Shown here: in pieces, positions 35,532 to 45,017 of the stretch
Layout of the letters: every line of letters starts with the position of its first letter
Numbering within the stretch: position 1 is the first letter of the stretch
DNA from: Bacillus sp. ISL-34
GTDB lineage: Bacteria; Bacillota; Bacilli; Bacillales; DSM-1321
Direction: 5' to 3'
DNA length: 48,514 bases
Assembly (NCBI RefSeq): GCF_018613325.1
Contig: NZ_JAGGQJ010000039.1
Location: 1 to 48,514 of the forward strand
Program-made: the position numbers and the translations under genes
Notes under the pieces: generated by a model
The model's database searches: none
The model's input: the letters and a program-made list of their open reading frames with translations, nothing else
What the model was told of the DNA's origin: nothing

Positions 35532-35830
35532 ACTAACGACAATTTGTTCGTTGGCCATCGGATTTTCTTTTCGTTGTATTAGCCATATTTGCTTCATACT
35601 TTTACGCAGCAAAACGAAAAATCAGCAAAACTTGGAACAACCATGGTGTTTGTTGCTTATAACATAGGTGCTACCCTTTCCCCTTAGAAGGTACAATGTT
35701 CTCAAAGCTTTTATACGTTCAGACTGTTCAATCCTTATTCCTTGTAAGTTCAATCATCATTTTACTGATTGCTATTATTAGTTTGGGTATTGCTTTTGTA
35801 AAGGTAAAAATGAATGGAGCACAGGAAAGT
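35532..35830 (+). pseudogene. MFS transporter C-terminal fossil
   Basis: Three short frames align in order with the C-terminal third of the intact MFS at 31071: LTTICSLAIGFSFR, KSAKLGTTMVFVAYNIGATL, and MFSKLLYVQTVQSLFLVSSI. Two frameshifts separate them. The copy is on the opposite strand to the intact gene and ends just before the promoter at 35856. Confidence 0.8.
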
Positions 35831-35855
35831 ATTTTTATAAATTTTTCCTTATCAC

Positions 35856-35886
35856 TTGACTTAAAGTCAACTTTAATTTGTAAGGT
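35856..35886 (+). promoter_or_regulatory. MerR-type promoter of the 35918 SDR
   Basis: TTGACT (35856-35861), 19-bp spacer with TTAAAGTCAACTTTAA, TAAGGT (35881-35886): the same -35 and -10 as the patB promoter. Confidence 0.88.
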
Positions 35887-35917
35887 GTATTTGTAACTAT
35901 AATAAGGAGGAATTATC

Positions 35918-36673
35918 ATGACAACCATGAAAGATAAAGTAGTAATTGTAACGGGGGCACGAACAGGCATTGGACTTGCTACTGCGCAACTATTTGCTAA
36001 AGAAGGTGCACGTGTAGCTTTAGTTGGAAGAAATGAACCAAAGCAAGAAGCTCAGGACTTAGTAGATGCCGGTTATAATGCAATCTCTATTGGTTGCGAT
36101 GTTTCAAATGAGAAAGATGTTGAAGCTATGGTCGAGAAAACTGTTGAAGCATTTGGAAAACTGGATTACGCGTACAATAATGCTGGTATTCAAAGTCCTA
36201 TTATTGATACTGCTGACCTAACTGAAGAAGAGTACGATAATGTAATGGATATTAATCTTCGAGGTATCTGGTTATGTATGAAATATGAGTTACGTCAATT
36301 AAGAAAACAAGGCACTGAAGGAGCTATTGTTAATTGCTCTTCATTAGGAGGTTTAGTGGGTATTGCGGGGCGTTCTGCTTACCATGCCTCAAAGCATGGA
36401 GTTTTAGGCTTAACCAAAAGCAGTGCTTTAGAATACGCTGCAAAAGGGATTCGTATCAATGCGATTTGTCCAGGAATCATTGAAACGCCGATGGTTGGAA
36501 GAATGCTAACTACTGAAAGTGATGAAATGCAAGAATTAATGAAGGAAGTACCAATTGGTCGTCTAGCAAAACCTGAGGAAGTTGGTTCGGTAGTTCTTTG
36601 GTTGTGTAGTCCTTCTGCAAGCTATGTAATCGGTCAAGGGATAGCAGTTGATGGTGGCTATACAGTCCACTAA
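35918..36673 (+). CDS. SDR-family oxidoreductase (glucose-1-dehydrogenase/FabG-like)
   Basis: 251 aa classical SDR. TGARTGIG at 12-19, NNAGI, NCSSLGG and the catalytic YHASK with the C-terminal IGQGIAVDGGY segment are all in place. RBS AAGGAGG lies 7 nt before the ATG; a second ATG three codons on is less likely. Strong MerR-type promoter directly upstream. Likely detoxification of a carbonyl compound; substrate not known. Confidence 0.92.
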   Translation: MTTMKDKVVIVTGARTGIGLATAQLFAKEGARVALVGRNEPKQEAQDLVDAGYNAISIGCDVSNEKDVEAMVEKTVEAFGKLDYAYNNAGIQSPIIDTADLTEEEYDNVMDINLRGIWLCMKYELRQLRKQGTEGAIVNCSSLGGLVGIAGRSAYHASKHGVLGLTKSSALEYAAKGIRINAICPGIIETPMVGRMLTTESDEMQELMKEVPIGRLAKPEEVGSVVLWLCSPSASYVIGQGIAVDGGYTVH

Positions 36674-37189
36674 TTTAATTCAGTTACCAAGAGCAACTTG
36701 AAAGAGAGAAGGATCTGAATACTATCGCACTTAATAGGCCAATATCCAAATTCACTGATTAAGTTTCTTTTTATAAGTATTGATAGAATTGTATCTTATT
36801 TCATCATTTGATTATATAGAAATGGTTTCACCCCCTCCCCTACTGTATAAAAATGATTAAACTTCTTTCAAGTTGGATTTCTTTAGGTACTAGATATAGG
36901 GTTAGTGAATTATTTTGGTTAAAGCTATAACAATCTATATAAACTCCAGAGAAAAGCCGTTTTCCAAGATTTTTAGGAAAACGGCTTTTTTTGCAACATA
37001 TTATAGAGTTTGCAAAAAAAACTACACTGGAAACGCTATTAACCTTAATATTTTCATCAATACTTTTTTGTGATTTATACATATTACATAATCATTCCAT
37101 CCTACGCTTTGGAGATGACTTTAAAGTACGCTATAAAATTCAATGAAAATTTTATATTGGCTAAAAAACTTAGTAGGTTAAGTTCTTCC
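36674..37189. other. Intergenic region with terminator and half operator
   Basis: No gene. Holds the hairpin at 36952 and a partial dyad GACTTTAAAGTACGCTATAAA near 37115 that could be a decayed MerR operator. Confidence 0.5.
36952..36994 (+). terminator. Bidirectional terminator
   Basis: 14-bp stem AAAAGCCGTTTTCC (36952-36965) with its complement (36976-36989), followed by a T run on the plus strand. Confidence 0.85.
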
Positions 37190-37588
37190 TCAAGCTTTAG
37201 ATGACATGGTTTCTTTTTCTTCCTCGTATTTCTTTTCTAATTCATCGTAGTACTCTATTTTCGTTTCAATTTTTATAAAAGCTTTATCCAAGTCTCTTTG
37301 TTTCTCCAACATTTTCTCTTTATGTTTTTCAAAAATCTGTTTCCGTTTCGCGGCTGTAAAGTCTCCTTCTTTTGTTAATTCGACAATCCCACGTAATTCG
37401 GAAAGAGCAATATCCGTTTTTCGTAAACATACAATAAGCTCTAACCATGATAAATCTGTTTCATCAAAAATCCGATTTCCATTGTTATCTCTTTTTACAA
37501 AAGGTAGAAGTCCCTTTTGTTCATAATATCGAAGTGTATGTGTAGGTAAACCTACCTTTTCAGCTGCTTCTTTTATATAGAATTCCAT
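37190..37588 (-). CDS. MerR-family regulator (AdhR-like, Cys present)
   Basis: 132 aa from ATG 37588 (GGAGG 5 nt upstream); earlier in-frame codons up to 37627 are less well supported. Winged helix at 1-70 (FYIKEAAEKVGLPTHTLRYYEQKGLL), Cys54 in LIVCLRKTDI at the AdhR Cys52 position, and a long coiled coil (about 80-128, KHKEKMLEKQRDLDKAFIKI). Only one of the three island MerR proteins with both an intact frame and the Cys, so the best candidate for the electrophile sensor. Own MerR-type promoter at 37734. Confidence 0.92.
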   Translation of the reverse strand: MEFYIKEAAEKVGLPTHTLRYYEQKGLLPFVKRDNNGNRIFDETDLSWLELIVCLRKTDIALSELRGIVELTKEGDFTAAKRKQIFEKHKEKMLEKQRDLDKAFIKIETKIEYYDELEKKYEEEKETMSSKA

Positions 37589-37733
37589 TGTATCCTCCGT
37601 CATTAGTTTTACTATTTTTTTCTCCATTCATCACAACTTAATTTTTCAAGGTTGGTATAAATTTAGTCATTTCAATAGCAAAAGCACAGTATCCCTTCCT
37701 TTCCCTATTATAATCTAAATCTTTCGTTTAATT

Positions 37734-37764
37734 ATTATAGTCCTTAAAGTGCACTTTAAAGCAA
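37734..37764 (-). promoter_or_regulatory. MerR-type promoter of the 37190 merR
   Basis: Minus strand TTGCTT (37759-37764), 19-bp spacer with TTAAAGTGCACTTTAA, TATAAT (37734-37739). The position implies autoregulation. Confidence 0.85.
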
Positions 37765-37835
37765 CTCATAATATTTTTTAAAGGAATATTAGTAAACATA
37801 CTTTTCTTTTTATGCTCAAATCTCATTTTCATTCA

Positions 37836-38023
37836 TTACAGGAATGCTGCCCCTTTAGGAATTCCTAAAGACATGACACCATAATCGATTTTAAGTTTAC
37901 TTGCTTTCCGTTATAGTCAATTAGTACTTCTGATTGAAATCCGGAGACGGCACTGACTAATTTTGTTGAAGGACGCGCATGTAGTCCTGCTTTATCTACT
38001 ATAATGTAATTTTTTTCAGCCAT
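37836..38023 (-). pseudogene. HPr (PtsH-like) paralogue, frameshifted and truncated
   Basis: From ATG 38023 (GGAGAAGG upstream) reads MAEKNYIIVDKAGLHARPST with phospho-His15 and goes on to NLKSIM. One G is then missing; in the next frame VMSLGIPKGAAFL follows and stops at 37836. HPr is normally about 88 aa, so the last third is gone. It lies 19 bp after the transketolase stop and was the last gene of the PTS operon, probably a dedicated phosphocarrier. Ser46 region intact, C-terminus lost. Confidence 0.82.
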
Positions 38024-38041
38024 TTATAATCCTTCTCCTAT

Positions 38042-40063
38042 TTATCCATGTACAGTAGTAACTTCTATTAACTCTTTTACTCTTGCTACAACGTTTTCAA
38101 CTGTAAAACCGAATTCTTTCATGATTGTTTCACCAGGAGCAGATGCACCGAAGTGATTAATGCCAAGAACTTGTCCTTCGTCTCCAACATAGCGTTCCCA
38201 TCCAAGTGTAGAAGCCATTTCAATACCTAAACGTTTTTTCACTGATTTAGGGATAACACTTTCTTTGTATTCAGCTGATTGCTCTTCGAAACGATCCCAT
38301 GCAGGCATACTTACAACAGATACGTCAATGCCTTCTGCAGCTAATACGTTTTGTGCTTCTACTGCTAGGCTTACTTCAGAGCCCGTTGCAAGTAATAAGG
38401 CATCAGCTTGGTCATTGCCAGCTTTCGATACAACGTATGCACCTTTAGATACGCCTTCGTATGCCTTCTCTTTTGTCCCTTCAAGCGTTGGTAAGTTTTG
38501 ACGAGTCAACACAAGCACTGTTGGACGGTCAGTTGATTCTACAGCTAAGCGCCATGCAGCAGCTGTTTCATTTGCATCTGCAGGACGGATGACTGAAAGG
38601 CCTGGCATTGCACGAAGTGATGGCAATTGTTCAATTGGCTCATGTGTTGGGCCGTCTTCTCCAACTGCGATGCTGTCATGTGTAAATACATAGGTTACAG
38701 GAAGCTTCATTAAAGCTGCTAAGCGAATCGCCGGGCGAAGATAATCAGAGAACACGAAGAATGTACCGCCGAATACTTTTACACCACCGTGTAGAGCCAT
38801 ACCATTTAATGCAGCTCCCATTGCGAATTCGCGTACACCAAACCAGATGTTACGTCCACTATAATCAGCTGGAGTAAAATCTTCTGCACCTTTAATCATT
38901 GTTTTGTTTGAGCCAGCTAAGTCTGCTGATCCACCGAAGAATTGCGGTACAACTTGCGCTACTGCGTTTAATACTTCTCCTGAAGAAGCACGAGTTGCTA
39001 AGTTCGAACCTGTTTTATAAACGGGTAGTTGCTGCTCCCAGCCTTCAGGTAATTTCCCTTCTACTGCTAGTTCAAATTGATGAGCCAGCTCAGGGTATTT
39101 TTCTTTATATTGAGCAAATACATTGTTCCATTCATTCTCTTTCTTTTGGCCAATTTCAGCAATTGTAGCGTTGAAGTGAGCATACACTTCTTCTGACACA
39201 TAGAAATCTTCTTCAAATGTCCATGCATACGCTTCTTTTGTTAATTTTGTTTCCTCAGAACCTAATGGAGCACCGTGCACGCCAGATGTACCCGCGTGGT
39301 TTGGAGAACCAAATCCGATTGTTGTTTTTACTTCAATCAGCGTTGGACGTGTTAAATCAGCTTTTGCTTCTTCGATTGCGTTTGCAATTTCAGTCAAGTC
39401 ATTACCATCTTCAACACGGATTACTTGCCAGCCATAGGCTTCGAAACGTTTTTCTGAATTATCAGAAAACGAACGATCTAAATCGCCATCTAATGAAATA
39501 TCATTTGAATCATATAGGACAACAAGTCGGCCTAATTTTAAGTGCCCTGCTAACGAAGCTGCTTCAGCAGATACACCTTCCATTAAGTCTCCGTCGCCAC
39601 ACATGGCATATGTAAAGTGGTCTACAATTTCTAAGCCTTCTTTATTGTATGTTTCAGCTAGATGACGCTCTGCCATTGCTTTACCGACAGCCATTGCAAT
39701 ACCTTGTCCTAGTGGACCAGTTGTTGCATCAACACCTGCTGTATGACCGAATTCTGGATGACCCGGTGTTTTACTTCCCCATTGACGGAAGTTTTTAAGG
39801 TCCTCAATTGATAAGTCATATCCAGCTAAATGAAGCAAGCTGTATAAAAGTGCTGATCCGTGTCCTGCTGATAAGACAAAACGGTCACGGTTAAACCAGT
39901 TTGGATTCTTTGGATTGATGTTCATATACCTTGTCCATAATGTATAGGCCATCGGAGCAGCTCCCATTGGCATACCTGGGTGACCTGAATTTGCTTTTTC
40001 AATAGAATCTATAGATAGTGTTCGAATGGTTGAAATAGATAATTGTTCAATAGATGAGTTCAT
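38042..40063 (-). CDS. tkt: Transketolase
   Basis: 673 aa from ATG 40063 (AAAAGGAG upstream), the usual length of bacterial transketolase. The TPP site [26 protein letters not shown], the substrate loop [13 protein letters not shown] and the C-terminal [15 protein letters not shown] are all seen. It moves two-carbon units between ketose and aldose phosphates. Placed between a SorC regulator and an HPr remnant in a sugar-PTS operon, it is likely a pathway-specific second copy, pointing to a substrate that becomes a xylulose-5-phosphate-like or branched ketose phosphate. Confidence 0.93.
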   Translation of the reverse strand: MNSSIEQLSISTIRTLSIDSIEKANSGHPGMPMGAAPMAYTLWTRYMNINPKNPNWFNRDRFVLSAGHGSALLYSLLHLAGYDLSIEDLKNFRQWGSKTPGHPEFGHTAGVDATTGPLGQGIAMAVGKAMAERHLAETYNKEGLEIVDHFTYAMCGDGDLMEGVSAEAASLAGHLKLGRLVVLYDSNDISLDGDLDRSFSDNSEKRFEAYGWQVIRVEDGNDLTEIANAIEEAKADLTRPTLIEVKTTIGFGSPNHAGTSGVHGAPLGSEETKLTKEAYAWTFEEDFYVSEEVYAHFNATIAEIGQKKENEWNNVFAQYKEKYPELAHQFELAVEGKLPEGWEQQLPVYKTGSNLATRASSGEVLNAVAQVVPQFFGGSADLAGSNKTMIKGAEDFTPADYSGRNIWFGVREFAMGAALNGMALHGGVKVFGGTFFVFSDYLRPAIRLAALMKLPVTYVFTHDSIAVGEDGPTHEPIEQLPSLRAMPGLSVIRPADANETAAAWRLAVESTDRPTVLVLTRQNLPTLEGTKEKAYEGVSKGAYVVSKAGNDQADALLLATGSEVSLAVEAQNVLAAEGIDVSVVSMPAWDRFEEQSAEYKESVIPKSVKKRLGIEMASTLGWERYVGDEGQVLGINHFGASAPGETIMKEFGFTVENVVARVKELIEVTTVHG

Positions 40064-40142
40064 TTTTCTTCTCCTTTTTCTTTCCTTTTTTAAAAAATAA
40101 GGGGACGATGATATACCTCTCTCGTCCCACATTATCCTTAAC

Positions 40143-41081
40143 TTAATCCAACAAAGCCTGTGCTGTTTCTTCGTCAGTGATTAATACTTGTATTAATTTT
40201 CCTTCTAGAGATGCCTTTATTGCCTGCACTTTTTCTAACCCACAAGCAACACCCACAACAAGAGGGATTTCTTTTAACCTCTCTAAATCAAGCGTAATAA
40301 TCTTTTCATTCCAAGAACTATCTGCTGCCTGTCCATTCTTATTAATGAAGTTATAACAAATGTCTCCAACTACATCACCTTGATCAAAATAGCCCTTGTG
40401 ATCTTGACCGAGATAAGAGTTTACCATCGTTGAATGTTCAGGAGTCCCACCAATTCCGACAATTGCTATGTCAGACCGAGTGGCAAGTTCAAAAACATTT
40501 AGAATAGAATTTTGTCTCATAAATATTTCTTTTGCTTCTTTAGAATCAACCATTACAGGGGCGTGAAGAAGCTTATATTGGGCCTGTATCCTTTCTGCAA
40601 GTTGAGCTACAATATGGTTTGCATGTATATCCATTCGTTCATTTCCCATCCCTCCAACTAGAGGAACAAATGTAACGGATGGATAAGATTGGGGAGACGT
40701 CAAAGACTTCGCTACCTCATGCAATGTTGTTCCTGCAGATACACCAACCGTTTGGCCGTTTTTGAGTACTCGCAGTAAATATTTACTCGCCGCAGCTCCT
40801 AGTCTACTCTTGGAAGATTCACCACCAAGGTTTGGGATACATACTACCTCACGTAAACTGTACAAGCGTTCAATTTTACCTTCTAATTGTCTATAAGGAT
40901 GAATTTTATCATCATGTATAACAATTTCCACAATTCCAAGTTCTCTAGCTTTTGAAAGATATTTAGAGATAAGAGATCGGCTTACGCCTACCTCATCTGC
41001 AATTTGAGATTGAGTAGCTCCTTCTTCATAATACATATGAGCTACTTTCACAAGTAATCTACTATCTTCAGGAAAGTTCAA
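40143..41081 (-). CDS. SorC/DeoR-type sugar-binding transcriptional regulator
   Basis: 312 aa. N-terminal helix-turn-helix ([29 protein letters not shown], residues about 19-50) and a C-terminal SorC sugar-phosphate domain ([40 protein letters not shown]). The adjacent genes make it the regulator of the glucitol-type PTS operon, probably acting at the repeated CATTTGTTA boxes near 45092-45160. RBS AAAGGAGG precedes the ATG. Confidence 0.92.
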   Translation of the reverse strand: MNFPEDSRLLVKVAHMYYEEGATQSQIADEVGVSRSLISKYLSKARELGIVEIVIHDDKIHPYRQLEGKIERLYSLREVVCIPNLGGESSKSRLGAAASKYLLRVLKNGQTVGVSAGTTLHEVAKSLTSPQSYPSVTFVPLVGGMGNERMDIHANHIVAQLAERIQAQYKLLHAPVMVDSKEAKEIFMRQNSILNVFELATRSDIAIVGIGGTPEHSTMVNSYLGQDHKGYFDQGDVVGDICYNFINKNGQAADSSWNEKIITLDLERLKEIPLVVGVACGLEKVQAIKASLEGKLIQVLITDEETAQALLD

Positions 41082-41138
41082 ACTAGTACCTCCTTTTTTT
41101 CTTTATATTCTACTTGGACTTTAGGAGGCCTTATTTTA

Positions 41139-41498
41139 TTATGCTATAAATTCAATTACACTCCCATTTTTAAATTGTGGAAGTACATGCGGCTTCGCAA
41201 ACACTGCACCTGGAAGAACTTCTTCTGTAGGTTCTGAAAAGTATATTGATATATGACCAAGTTCCTTCAGATTATTATTTGCTAAAGAGCCGACAGCCGT
41301 GATTGTAAATTGCTGATCATTAATTTGAAGAATTCCCCCTTCTTTAATGGGCTGTTCTGAAACGTCCCCTTCCACTTCATGAATCACTGCTACTTCTTTT
41401 AAACCGTCTGGTGCTTGAGGACCGAATAAAATCATAATTTTCTCTTCTTCAAATGATAAAGCTAGTTCCCCAATTTCTTTTACAATAGATTTGTACAT
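41139..41498 (-). CDS. srlB: PTS glucitol/sorbitol-type IIA component
   Basis: 119 aa, standard size of glucitol-family IIA. The phospho-His is in AVIHEVEG (residue about 40), and SLANNNLKELGHISIYFS and PGAVFAKP are family motifs. RBS GGAGG precedes the ATG. Follows the IIBC gene. Passes phosphate from HPr to IIBC. Confidence 0.92.
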   Translation of the reverse strand: MYKSIVKEIGELALSFEEEKIMILFGPQAPDGLKEVAVIHEVEGDVSEQPIKEGGILQINDQQFTITAVGSLANNNLKELGHISIYFSEPTEEVLPGAVFAKPHVLPQFKNGSVIEFIA

Positions 41499-41530
41499 AG
41501 TAATTCCTCCATCTGTTTATAAAGTTATGA

Positions 41531-42579
41531 TTAATACATTCCAATACTTGCAATATAGGCAATTACAACAGCAAGAACACCTGTAATTAAACGACTATAT
41601 AACACTGCAGGTACACCATATTGTACCGTTTCTGGTTTTGCTTCGCCAAGTGATAATCCTACTGGAATAAAGTCTGCACCAACTTGCGCATTAATAGCGA
41701 ATAAAGCAGGCAATGCGAACTGAGGTGGAATATTCCCTTTTGCTATCTCAGTACCAATCAAAACACCGATAACCTGAGCAATAACTGCACCCGGTCCAAG
41801 TACAGGCGATAGAAATGGCATGGTACAAACAAGTACGAGAATAATTAAACCCCATAAAGAACCAGCAAGAGGCGATAAGAATGTTGCAATTGCATCGCCG
41901 ATACCCGTATAGTTAATAATTCCAATTAACATACTTACGAAAGCCATAAACGGAAGAATATTTTTAATAAGCATATCAATGGAATCTCGGCCTGCTTGAT
42001 AGAATGTTCCTGTAACTTTTCCAATTCCTCTTGAAATCTAATTAAGAAGTTATCGCCTTTATCTTGGTTTTCCTTCTTTAACTGTTCATAATCTTTTTTA
42101 AAACTTTCTTTGTCCGTTGTATTAAACTTTTTAGTCACAGTTTCTTCTTTAATCTCTGATTGACCAATCTCTGATTCTGATTGATCATCTGCTACAGTGA
42201 TTTGTTTTTCTGTTACACCTGAAACAAAGATGTCTTCTTTAATATGCTTTGCAAGTGGCCCAGACGGTGAAGATGGAAGAATATCGACTGTAGGAATACG
42301 TTTCATTGGATAAAGACCGATCCTCGCTGTTCCTCCACAATCGATAACCACGCACATCATTTCATCTTCTGGTACCGACGTTTTAAATCCGTCTACTGCT
42401 TCCGTACCTGAGACTTCAGCTATCTTTCTAGCTACAGGGTGGATTCCCCCTCCTGTAATTGAAACAACTTTCACTTTCTTTCCTTTTGGTTCAATTCTCA
42501 GGCCTGTCCCCCATCCACCTGAACCTTTATCAACAAAAATTGCACGTTGCTGAGTCATGACGCTTCCTCCTTGTGCCAT
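41531..42579 (-). pseudogene. srlE: PTS glucitol/sorbitol-type IIBC, single-base frameshift
   Basis: Two frames form one IIBC protein of about 349 aa. The IIB part (from ATG 42579, or ATG 42558 with its own AAGGAGGAAG) has KGSGGWGTGLRI, GGGIHPVARK and the phospho-cysteine in VVIDCGGTARIG. The frame is lost near 42035 in a TTT run of the coding strand (one T missing, DNFLIRF then [20 protein letters not shown] in the other frame). The membrane part continues to 41531 ([15 protein letters not shown]). Without repair the PTS cannot work. Confidence 0.88.
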
Positions 42580-42596
42580 GGTAATTCCTCCCCCTT

Positions 42597-43124
42597 TTAC
42601 GCATTCGCTTCCATTCGTTTAGCTAGATACTTTGTGATAAGTTCAGTAATAACACCACGCAAGAGCATAATGACAATACCTACTAAGAAGTATCGTACTG
42701 CAAGATCAGACATTGAATAACCAGCCTCTTTTATACCGTTCGCAATTCCTAAGTAAACAAAAAGTTCTCCGGCATTTGCATAAGGAAATAAAGCTGTTAC
42801 AGGGTGAAAGAAACTAACTAAAGAATCAAAAAACGCTGGTTTTTGTTTTTCTGGTAAAAATCGTCCGAATGTATAAGCCATTGGGTTAGTTAGCATTAAA
42901 ATTGATAGCATTGGCATCAATGTATATCTTAGTAAGGTATACTTTGCAGCAAATTGAATGACTTTATTAACCCTCTCTTCTCCTATAAACTTAATCATTG
43001 CGTACGTAAAAGTCAGTAGGACAACTAGAGTTGGTACAATACCAGTCATTAGACTCATGAACTGTTTTCCACCAGCATCAAACATTCCGATAAAGTGTTC
43101 TCCGAACCATTGAATCCATTCCAT
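42597..43124 (-). CDS. srlA: PTS glucitol/sorbitol-type IIC component
   Basis: 175 aa from ATG 43124; the GTG four codons upstream touches the RBS and is rejected. Four to five hydrophobic segments; WFGEHFIGMFDAGGKQFMSL and TNPMAYTFGRFLPEKQKPAF are signatures of the glucitol IIC family. Forms the membrane channel with the IIBC protein. Follows gutM by about 20 bp. Confidence 0.92.
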   Translation of the reverse strand: MEWIQWFGEHFIGMFDAGGKQFMSLMTGIVPTLVVLLTFTYAMIKFIGEERVNKVIQFAAKYTLLRYTLMPMLSILMLTNPMAYTFGRFLPEKQKPAFFDSLVSFFHPVTALFPYANAGELFVYLGIANGIKEAGYSMSDLAVRYFLVGIVIMLLRGVITELITKYLAKRMEANA

Positions 43125-43145
43125 TGTAATTAGCACTCCTTTCTA

Positions 43146-43574
43146 TTAAACCAATGAGATTTTTTTTTTCGAAATCGATAACAATGCATTTTCAGCAGCC
43201 TTTGAAAGAGCTATATTAATTGCAGGTAATCGTTTAGACTTCCCTTTACTTTTCACTTGGGAAACATCTAAAATGTCCAGTACAGCCCCTGAGTGTTGAC
43301 CTTTATATTTGCCTAACTCTTTAAATTTTGATAAAATCGAAAAGCCATTTACTACATAACATTCCTGAATAATATAATCATTATCTACGACAAGCATAGC
43401 AATTGCCCCAGGTCTGAATTTTCTTCTTTCCATACCCGAAAAGAAATAATACCCTTCTTTTCCTTTGTAAGCACTTACAATATTATCCATATTTTTTCTG
43501 TAGTATCGCATTTGTATAAAAGTAAGTGCGTATTGAACAATTAACAAAAAGCAAAGAACCATAACAAAATTCAT
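43146..43574 (-). CDS. gutM: GutM-type glucitol operon activator
   Basis: 142 aa with one N-terminal membrane segment (FVMVLCFLLIVQYALTF), then MRYYRKNMDNIV and the conserved GAIAMLVVDNDYIIQECYVV. GutM proteins are small membrane-anchored activators always found with glucitol-type PTS genes; mechanism is not well defined. Sits between the SAF oxidoreductase (from which a hairpin separates it) and IIC. Confidence 0.88.
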   Translation of the reverse strand: MNFVMVLCFLLIVQYALTFIQMRYYRKNMDNIVSAYKGKEGYYFFSGMERRKFRPGAIAMLVVDNDYIIQECYVVNGFSILSKFKELGKYKGQHSGAVLDILDVSQVKSKGKSKRLPAINIALSKAAENALLSISKKKISLV

Positions 43575-43610
43575 AAAGAGTAATTCCCTCCTCTTAAGTC
43601 CTTTTATTTA

Positions 43611-43658
43611 GAAAAAAAGGTGCAGCAAAATCTATTCTTTAATAGGTGTTTGCTGCAC
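43611..43658 (-). terminator. Internal terminator between the SAF gene and gutM
   Basis: 10-bp perfect stem GTGCAGCAAA / TTTGCTGCAC (outer ends 43620 and 43658) with inner CTATT/AATAG pairing; seven T residues follow on the minus strand. Lies inside the operon, 11 bp past the SAF gene stop. Confidence 0.8.
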
Positions 43659-43668
43659 GCTTCGGAAC

Positions 43669-44952
43669 TTAGATAGTGGTTAAAATTTCACCTTTGGGTG
43701 CTGCTGTAGGGAATAAATGATCTTGAAGCGATCTTAATTTCCATACAGTTGTTGTAGGATCTAATTCTATATCATCCGTTGTCAGGAATTGACCCTGGCG
43801 AATATCTTTTTTCGCTACAACTTTGCCACTAATTAAACCGATTGGAATATGACCATTTTGTTTCATATCCTGATGTGTTTCAAGTACACCGCGTACAGAA
43901 TAGCCTCCAATACCATCTAATGTTTCACCAGCTTTAATATCACGTTTTGCAACGGTAACCGTTTCAGAAACTGGTGCACCAATAGGATGAATTGAAGAGT
44001 CATGTTGTAAAACAGCTTTTGCAATAGTAATTGGTGTTTCTAGACTAGCAAGATGAAATGGGCGATATAAGATGTGGTGATCTCTTTCACCTTTTTTCAG
44101 CAAATAATTTAGCTCGTGCGCTACAGCTTCATTTTGACCTTTTACAATAACAAATACTCCTGGTGCAAGACCATCTACATATTCAACTACACCAAATTTA
44201 TTTAACACTCCACCATTTTCTTTAACATCTAAATCTTTAATAACTGAATCAAGATCTCCAGAAATTCCGTGCATTCCAACTACATCCGGTATAAATCCAA
44301 TAGCGTTAGACAATAAATTCATTTCAGCCATCGTCTTCGTACCATCTTGGAAAGCAGCAAGCATGTGGGAAGACATTTTTTTCTTGTTTGCTTCTTCTTG
44401 TGCAGTGGACGGGTTTGCTGTGACATTTAATTTGTTATTTTTCCCTTTACCAGCAACTAGTACTTCCATACCCATTGTTTTTGCAAATTCAAATAACTCA
44501 AGAGTTGCTGCCGGCTCATCACCTGCTGAACCTGTGTAAACTAATCCCGCATTTTTAAACATTTGATGCATTACTGGACCAATTGTGATGTCTACTTCAA
44601 CGTTTAATAAAACAAGATGTTTTTTAGACCTGAATGTTTCAAGCGAAATATTTGCTCCTACTTCCGGAACACCTGTAGCATCAACAATTACCTCAACATT
44701 TGAAGATTGAATCACTTCGCGAAAATCATTTGTTATGATAATTGATTCTTTTCTATCCGCCTGTGAGTTATAGTAATCCGCGGCTCTTTGTGCTGCATCA
44801 ACATTTATATCACTAACACCTGTTACACTCATTCCAGGAATACGAGAGATTTGACCAATCATTCCAAATCCCATCTGTCCAGCACCAATAACCCCTACTT
44901 TAATTGGTTCATTTGCTCGTTCTCTTTCTAAAAGTTGTTGATAGATTGACAT
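43669..44952 (-). CDS. Rossmann NAD(P) oxidoreductase with C-terminal SAF domain
   Basis: 427 aa from ATG 44952 (GGGAG 9 nt upstream; the ATG three codons earlier lies too close). Residues 20-160 form a homoserine-dehydrogenase-like Rossmann domain (VGVIGAGQMGFGM, VEVIVDATGVPEVG). The last 110 residues form a SAF domain (VAKRDIKAGETLDGIGGYSV). This architecture is found in uncharacterised sugar-acid and polyol gene clusters. As first gene of the PTS operon it probably oxidises or rearranges the phosphorylated substrate. Specific reaction unknown. Confidence 0.85.
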   Translation of the reverse strand: MSIYQQLLERERANEPIKVGVIGAGQMGFGMIGQISRIPGMSVTGVSDINVDAAQRAADYYNSQADRKESIIITNDFREVIQSSNVEVIVDATGVPEVGANISLETFRSKKHLVLLNVEVDITIGPVMHQMFKNAGLVYTGSAGDEPAATLELFEFAKTMGMEVLVAGKGKNNKLNVTANPSTAQEEANKKKMSSHMLAAFQDGTKTMAEMNLLSNAIGFIPDVVGMHGISGDLDSVIKDLDVKENGGVLNKFGVVEYVDGLAPGVFVIVKGQNEAVAHELNYLLKKGERDHHILYRPFHLASLETPITIAKAVLQHDSSIHPIGAPVSETVTVAKRDIKAGETLDGIGGYSVRGVLETHQDMKQNGHIPIGLISGKVVAKKDIRQGQFLTTDDIELDPTTTVWKLRSLQDHLFPTAAPKGEILTTI

Positions 44953-45017
44953 CCATTCCATCTCCCTTATATAGTCTCTTTTTGATTAATAAAACAAATT
45001 TTCTGAAAACAAAATCT

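Noticed and set aside
36840..37082. 80-codon minus-strand open frame
   Set aside because: Crosses a strong terminator hairpin and lacks a ribosome site; treated as non-coding.
37108..37130. Possible further MerR operator (GACTTTAAAGTACGCTATAAA)
   Set aside because: Dyad is one-sided and no -35/-10 pair with 19-bp spacing is found; at best a decayed site.
42030..42040. Programmed frameshift in the PTS IIBC gene
   Set aside because: No slippery heptamer with downstream structure seen, and IIBC genes of this family are continuous; a deletion is the simpler reading.
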